DNA of 19,268 nt. Origin: Candidatus Aquidulcis sp. (GTDB taxonomy: Bacteria; Chloroflexota; Anaerolineae; Anaerolineales; E44-bin32). Both the position numbers and the translations under genes were made by a program. Within the stretch, counting starts at the first letter, position 1; every line of letters begins with the position of its first letter. Shown here piece after piece: positions 15,117 through 19,268 of the stretch. The DNA is taken from assembly GCA_020723365.1 (NCBI GenBank), contig DYJB01000024.1, positions 3,244-22,511 of the forward strand. The letters are read 5' to 3'. Under the pieces are notes generated by a model. The model searched no databases and was not told where the DNA came from. It saw nothing but the letters and a program-made list of their open reading frames with translations.

Positions 15117-16586
15117 ATGAGCTTCGATAGACTGGTCAAGGCGGTCACGTTCCTGGCCGTCTTCACCATGGCGGTGCGCATCGCCGTGGACACGGACACC
15201 TGGTGGCATCTGGCCGCCGGCCGCTGGATGGTGGAACAGGGCCGGGTTCTGCAGACGGATCCGTTCTCCTTCACCCGGATCGGCGCGCAGTGGATCAACC
15301 CTTCCTGGCTCTCGCAACTCCTGCTCTACGTCACGTATCGGGCAGCGGGCGTGCCGGGGCTGAACTTGCTGACTGCGCTGATGGCGACGCTCGCCTTCAC
15401 CTGTGTCTGGCCGTTGCTGGACGGGCCGGGGCTCCTGCGGGGCTTTGTTCTTGTGGCGTGCGCCACCGCCTCCGCCGTCTACTGGTCTGCCCGGCCGCAG
15501 ATCGTCTCCTTCGCGCTTGCCGGTGCGCTGCTCCTGGTCCTGGAGAAGGGCCGCCTCCATCCACGCGTCCTGGTGGGCGTCCCTGTCCTCCTGGCGCTGT
15601 GGGCGAACCTTCACGGTGGATTCGCTATCGGCCTGATCCTGATCGCCCTCTCCCTGGCCGGGGAGGGACTCGAGGCGGCCTTGGCGGTGTGGGCCGAAGC
15701 GGGCCGCCGGCGTGGTGTGTGGTTCGAAAAGCGGCGCGGATTGCTGCGCATGGCTCTCGTGCTTGCCGTCTCGGTCGCAGCCGTCGGGTTGAGCCCGTCC
15801 GGTTTCGAGTTGCTGCGCTACCCGCTCGACACGGTTTCGATCGGGCCCCTGAGGGCATTGATCGATGAGTGGCAGTCGCCGGACTTCCACCGCATCGAGG
15901 TGTGGCCCTTCCTCGGCCTGGTGCTCGCGGTTGTGGCGCTCCTGGCATATTCCCCGAGGCGCCCTCGGGCCGGCGAACTCCTCCAGCTGAGCGCTCTGAT
16001 GGTGTTGGCATTCATGGCGCGACGCAACATCGCTCTCTTCGCCCTCGGCGCCGCGCCCGTCCTGGGGGTCCACCTCTGGGCGGTCCTGGCGCCGGTACTG
16101 GCGAAATGGCCAGCCACCCGCCGTCAGGTGTCCCCGGTGGCGGGGCGCGCCCTCAACCTTGCGATCCTGGTCATCCTGGCTTTGGCGGCCGGGCTCAAGC
16201 TGACCCTGCCGCTGTCCGCCCAGCGCATAGAAACCGCAATCAATCAGCAACAGCCGGTCGGCGCCATTGCCTACCTGCAGGCCTCCCATCCAGAGGGAGC
16301 GCTCTTCAACTCGTATGCCTGGGGAGGCTACCTCCTATGGCGACTGTGGCCAGACTATCTCACGTTCGTCGATGGGCGGACGGATCTGTTCGCCGGGAGT
16401 GTGCTGGATGACTACGTCGCCGCCTGGAACGCCACCGAGGCGTGGCCTTCGGTCATGGCGAAGTACGGCATCGACCTGGCGCTCTTGGAGCAGGGCGCAC
16501 CGTTGACCAATGCCTTGCGGGCGGCCGGATGGGCAACGCTGTACGAAGACCCTCAGGCCGTCGTCTTCGCCAATCCGGAGGAGTAG
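15117..16586 (+). CDS. polytopic membrane protein, GT-C/PMT-like
   Basis: This 489-residue protein has about ten hydrophobic segments. Directly after the first one comes AVDTDTWWHLAAGRWMVEQG (about 24-43), with D25/D27 and H31 in the GT-C acidic position. NPSWLSQLLLY (61-71) follows. This DTDxWWHLxxG pattern belongs to a widespread group of undescribed PMT-like membrane proteins. The C-terminal ~85 residues are soluble and contain LFNSYAWGGYLLW and FVDGRTDL, also usual for the group. The start at 15117 is preceded by GGGAG with a 4-nt spacer. Upstream in-frame ATGs (14886, 15033, 15075) add non-membrane sequence or overlap the previous gene and are less likely. Function is inferred from fold resemblance. 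The downstream gap (16587-16753) shows no promoter or structure I can support. Confidence 0.78.
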   Translation: MSFDRLVKAVTFLAVFTMAVRIAVDTDTWWHLAAGRWMVEQGRVLQTDPFSFTRIGAQWINPSWLSQLLLYVTYRAAGVPGLNLLTALMATLAFTCVWPLLDGPGLLRGFVLVACATASAVYWSARPQIVSFALAGALLLVLEKGRLHPRVLVGVPVLLALWANLHGGFAIGLILIALSLAGEGLEAALAVWAEAGRRRGVWFEKRRGLLRMALVLAVSVAAVGLSPSGFELLRYPLDTVSIGPLRALIDEWQSPDFHRIEVWPFLGLVLAVVALLAYSPRRPRAGELLQLSALMVLAFMARRNIALFALGAAPVLGVHLWAVLAPVLAKWPATRRQVSPVAGRALNLAILVILALAAGLKLTLPLSAQRIETAINQQQPVGAIAYLQASHPEGALFNSYAWGGYLLWRLWPDYLTFVDGRTDLFAGSVLDDYVAAWNATEAWPSVMAKYGIDLALLEQGAPLTNALRAAGWATLYEDPQAVVFANPEE

Positions 16587-16753
16587 GGGAAGGTCGTCAT
16601 GAGCCGCCGATGGAAAGGGTGCGGGTCCCACGTGCGATCAGGTCCGGAGGTCAGGGTGCGTAGCAATGCACATCACGCTCTGCCCGATCCTCTCGCCTCG
16701 GCTGGCAGCGCGCGGCGATGGGATTGCCCAGGCGGAGTCCAGGGAGCTCCGTC

Positions 16754-17935
16754 ATGAGCCCTTCGCGCGACGCCCTACGGCTCGGCATCGGCCTGATCAT
16801 CTTTCGCTGGCTGATGTTGGCCGCGCTGCCATATGAGTCCCTGGTCGCCTACGGGGACCTGCGGCACTTCCATCAACTGGCGCAGCTCGCCCTGGGGGCG
16901 GGGGATTGGCCCTTCGTGGGGCACTGGATTGAGTTCCCTCCGCTATTCCCCTTTCTCTCGCTCGGGTTGAACATGCTGACTGGCGGAGCGGAGCACACCT
17001 ACGTCTATGCTCTGGCAGCCATCCTGGCGTGCGTGGACGGGGCAAACCTGTACGTGTTCGTCCGGCTGGCGGCGAGGCTCGAGAGCGAGCCAGGACACAC
17101 GCGGCCGATGCTGTACGCCGCATTCCTGGCCTTGCCTGCACTTGGCTGGTGGACCTTCGAGCCGCTGGGTGTGCTGTGGCTCTTGCTGACCCTGAGCCTG
17201 ATCTTGGAGTCACGCCCCGGCCTGGCCGGACTGACGGCGGGCCTGGGGCTGGTCACCAAGTGGCTTCCCGGCCTTGGTTTGCTCGCCGCCTGGCCGAAAC
17301 TGAAGGGGAGGCAGATCCTGATCGCTGCGCTCGTGGCGATGGTGGTCCTCGGGGTGACCTGGGGGCCGCTACTGGTGCTGGGTGGCGGCCGCGCCTGGGA
17401 TTCGCTGCGAGCGCAGTCAGCCAAGCCGGCATGGGAAACCGTGTGGGCCCTGCTCGATGGCACGCCTGGCACGGGCGCCTTCGGGCCCGCTCCGCTTCGC
17501 CTGCAGCCCCTGTCGCAGGCAATCCCCGAGCGTTCGACGTCGGCAGTCCCGCCCTGGCTTCCCATTCCCGTGGCGGTAGGCATCGGTTCCGTGCTGGCCT
17601 TCGGGCGCCCGCGCCCTGCCGGCCGCGGCGGCGTGGCCTTCGTGCTCGCCGCTTTCGTCCTGCTGCTGCTGGCCACACCCGGCTGGAGTCCGCAGTGGCT
17701 CGCCTACCTGGCTCCGCTGATCCTGCTGGCGCTACCCGAGCGCACGGGTTGGCTGTACGTCGCCGTGCTGACCGCGGTCGCGATCCTGGAATGGCCGGTG
17801 CTGTTGTCGCGCGGGCGCTTCGACCTGCTTTGGTTGACCGTCATCCTCCGCACGGCTGTCATGGTCCTGCTGGCCGTGAACGCCTGGAGAGCCGCGCGGA
17901 TTGCAGCGCCGGCCGTTGACGAGGCCAAGTCGTGA
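16754..17935 (+). CDS. membrane glycosyltransferase-like protein (GT87-like)
   Basis: The product has 393 residues and about nine or ten hydrophobic segments. After the first segment comes YGDLRHFHQLAQLA with D35, the expected GT-C acidic residue. The first loop carries HWIEFPPLFP (E60-F61-P62-P63), matching the E-[YF]-P-P motif of GT87/DUF2029 mannosyltransferase-like proteins. Near the end, GWSPQWLAYLAPL (310-322) matches the S-P-Q-W segment common in that family. Members use polyprenyl-phosphate mannose or a similar donor. AGGGAG lies 7 nt before the ATG at 16754 and fixes the start over an in-frame ATG at 16718. The last 4 nt overlap the next gene (GTGA). Confidence 0.8.
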   Translation: MSPSRDALRLGIGLIIFRWLMLAALPYESLVAYGDLRHFHQLAQLALGAGDWPFVGHWIEFPPLFPFLSLGLNMLTGGAEHTYVYALAAILACVDGANLYVFVRLAARLESEPGHTRPMLYAAFLALPALGWWTFEPLGVLWLLLTLSLILESRPGLAGLTAGLGLVTKWLPGLGLLAAWPKLKGRQILIAALVAMVVLGVTWGPLLVLGGGRAWDSLRAQSAKPAWETVWALLDGTPGTGAFGPAPLRLQPLSQAIPERSTSAVPPWLPIPVAVGIGSVLAFGRPRPAGRGGVAFVLAAFVLLLLATPGWSPQWLAYLAPLILLALPERTGWLYVAVLTAVAILEWPVLLSRGRFDLLWLTVILRTAVMVLLAVNAWRAARIAAPAVDEAKS

Positions 17936-19173
17936 AGCAACGCCTCTCGTCCTGGGTGGTCCTGCTGGTCGCAGTGTTGGGGCTCGCGATCCTGGCCGCC
18001 CTGATCCTGGCAAACCTGCGCTTCACGGACGGAGCGCGCGATGCCAACGCCTTCCTCCCGCGCTGGGCGGGCGCCCACGCATGGCTCACCCAGCAGCGCA
18101 GCCCATACGACCCGCAGGTCAGCCTCTCCGCGCAATCCATGCTCTACGGCCGACCTGCCAACCCGGACCAGGGAGAGGACCGGGCGCTCTTCGCCCATCC
18201 GCTCCCGGTCATGCTCTTCTACGCTGGAGTCGGCCTGCTTGAGTATCCCTTCGGCCGCGCCCTGTGGATGACGCTGATCGAGGTGGCGCTGCCACTGTCC
18301 GCGCTGCTCGCCATCCGCCTTTCCGGAGGCCGATGGCCCGCGGCCCTGACCGCCTTTGTGCTCCTCGTGAGCCTGGCCTGGTCACCGGGCCTGCGCGCCG
18401 TCGTCGCCGGATCGGCCGCGCCGCTGGCGCTGCTCTTGAGCCTGGCTTCGGTATCGCTGGCTCAGCGCCACCGGGATCTGGCTGCCGGGATTGTGCTGTC
18501 GCTGGCGATGGTCGATCCCCTGCCCGGGCTGATGCTCAGCCTGGCGGTGTGCGTCTGGGCGATCTCGAACGGGCGCCCAAGGCTGCCGGCCGTGGCCGCC
18601 GGCGCCTCGGTCGTCCTTGTGGCAGGCTCCCTCGTCCTGCTCCCCGGGTGGCCGATCGAGTGGCTGCGTCAGTTGGCGGGATGGTCCGGCCTGGGGACGG
18701 GCGCTCCTCCACCCCCCGAGTGGCCGGTGCTGCAGCCGGGTCTGCTGCCGGAAGTGATCCTGGTCATGCTGCTGCTGGCAAGCATCTGGTCATGGTGGCC
18801 GAGGGCCGGCGGTGGCGCTCGCACGCTCGTGTGGACTGCGGCCTTCACCCTCGTGATGGCGGATTGGATCGGGCTGCTTGTGCTGGGACGCGCTTCGCTG
18901 GTCTACCTGCTTCCCGCCATGGTCTTGATCCTTGGGGTGCTGGCGCGCCGCGGGCGCACGACAGGAAGCTGGCCGGGGATCATCGGTGTCGCATTGGCCG
19001 CGCTCGTCTCGTGGGCTCCGGCGCTGCTCTCGGTCGACAGTGAAGGATTCGGCGTGGGCGGCGCATCGATCGGCCTGCTCGCCACGGCGATGGGGCTCCT
19101 CTGGGTGCGATGGTGGGTGACGCGTGGGGCGGAGATCCGCTCCTTCATGGCTGAACCCGGGGAGGAGGGCTAG
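17932..19173 (+). CDS. membrane glycosyltransferase-like protein (GT87-like), second copy type
   Basis: The product has 413 residues and about ten hydrophobic segments, starting at a GTG that overlaps the previous stop (GTGA). After the first segment comes RFTDGARDANAFLPRWAGAHAWL with D33/D37, then SPYDPQVS (57-64) and LFAHPLPVMLF (86-96). The layout resembles GT87/DUF2029 proteins, with FAHP in the place of the neighbour's EFPP, so the first-loop Glu is missing. The SPQW motif of the neighbour is also absent. These differences suggest a different substrate or a non-catalytic partner of the upstream protein. The two products may work as a pair, as the 4-nt overlap implies coupled, similar dosage. 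Exact activity is unknown. Confidence 0.75.
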   Translation: MKQRLSSWVVLLVAVLGLAILAALILANLRFTDGARDANAFLPRWAGAHAWLTQQRSPYDPQVSLSAQSMLYGRPANPDQGEDRALFAHPLPVMLFYAGVGLLEYPFGRALWMTLIEVALPLSALLAIRLSGGRWPAALTAFVLLVSLAWSPGLRAVVAGSAAPLALLLSLASVSLAQRHRDLAAGIVLSLAMVDPLPGLMLSLAVCVWAISNGRPRLPAVAAGASVVLVAGSLVLLPGWPIEWLRQLAGWSGLGTGAPPPPEWPVLQPGLLPEVILVMLLLASIWSWWPRAGGGARTLVWTAAFTLVMADWIGLLVLGRASLVYLLPAMVLILGVLARRGRTTGSWPGIIGVALAALVSWAPALLSVDSEGFGVGGASIGLLATAMGLLWVRWWVTRGAEIRSFMAEPGEEG

Positions 19174-19178
19174 TGGCG

Positions 19179-19268
19179 ATGGGCTTCGAGTCACCAAGGG
19201 GATCCCCACTCCACCTGCGCTGGCCCGATTCTGGCAAGTTGGCCGGAGCGTGGGACCGAGGGGGAGTG
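19179..19268 (+). CDS. possible start of the next gene, cut by the window edge
   Basis: An ATG at 19179 opens 30 codons without a stop to the right edge. It is preceded by GGAGGAGGG at 19161-19169. A GTG two codons earlier (19173) would overlap the previous stop as TAGTG. The visible residues (MGFESPRGSPLHLRWPDSG) match nothing I recognise, and 90 nt is too little to confirm coding. Confidence 0.3.
   Translation, partial: MGFESPRGSPLHLRWPDSGKLAGAWDRGGV

Noticed and set aside
14952..16289. 445-codon open frame on the minus strand opposite the third GT-C-like gene
   Set aside because: Highly charged low-complexity product opposite a clear membrane-protein gene.
1..19268. CRISPR arrays, tRNA or rRNA genes, insertion sequences, attachment sites
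   Set aside because: No regularly spaced repeats, cloverleaf-like sequence, transposase-like frame or flanking direct repeats were seen on either strand by eye. Diverged or short elements could be missed.

Overview
The window is a GC-rich, densely coded stretch of a bacterial chromosome. It holds twelve confident genes, one partial methyltransferase-like gene cut by the left edge, and two weak small or partial reading frames. I see no insertion sequences, phage genes, CRISPR arrays, tRNA or rRNA. The gene families suggest an uncultured member of the Chloroflexota, perhaps Anaerolineae-like. The clues are the sulfatase-like membrane protein opening with a Phe-Pro-Trp-His-Pro segment, the Thr/Pro-rich protein tail, the series of membrane glycosyltransferase-like proteins and the K+-independent H+-pyrophosphatase. 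This placement is inferred from family resemblance and was not tested by any search.

The left part (1-5376) reads on the minus strand. In transcription order it holds hppA (membrane proton-pumping pyrophosphatase), a membrane-anchored alkaline-phosphatase/sulfatase-superfamily protein, a 75-residue membrane protein with a YLDPGSGS motif, and the overlapping start of a protein that resembles NoeA-type SAM-dependent methyltransferases. A strong hairpin follows hppA, so the downstream genes may be transcribed separately.

The centre (5377-9659) starts at a divergent promoter region with two near-consensus sigma-70-type promoters, one for hppA and one for a four-gene plus-strand operon. That operon encodes an ABC ATPase, an ABC-2 permease, a GldG-like auxiliary protein and a short DUF4340 protein. 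This is the gliding-type (GldA/GldF/GldG) ABC module, which many non-gliding bacteria also carry and whose substrate is not settled. A long hairpin ends the operon. The primary sigma factor gene (9660-10946) follows, with a possible leaderless start and a clear intrinsic terminator.

The right part (11300-19173) encodes five multi-membrane-spanning proteins in a row on the plus strand. All have the architecture of GT-C fold, lipid-phosphate-sugar-dependent glycosyltransferases: an acidic motif just after the first membrane segment, then 8-13 hydrophobic segments. They fall into at least three kinds: ArnT/PMT-like, RgtA-D-like, and a GT87-like pair. Two pairs overlap by 4 nt. No cytosolic partner enzymes, such as a polyprenyl-phosphate sugar synthase, lie in the window. 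The cluster probably decorates cell-envelope glycans or glycoproteins on the outer face of the membrane, but acceptor and sugar cannot be read from sequence.

No obviously new system is proven here. The items most worth a second look are the 75-residue protein with its kinase-like/methyltransferase partner, the five-gene GT-C series with a possible coupled leader frame, the short DUF4340 subunit of the Gld-type transporter, and the sigma factor start.
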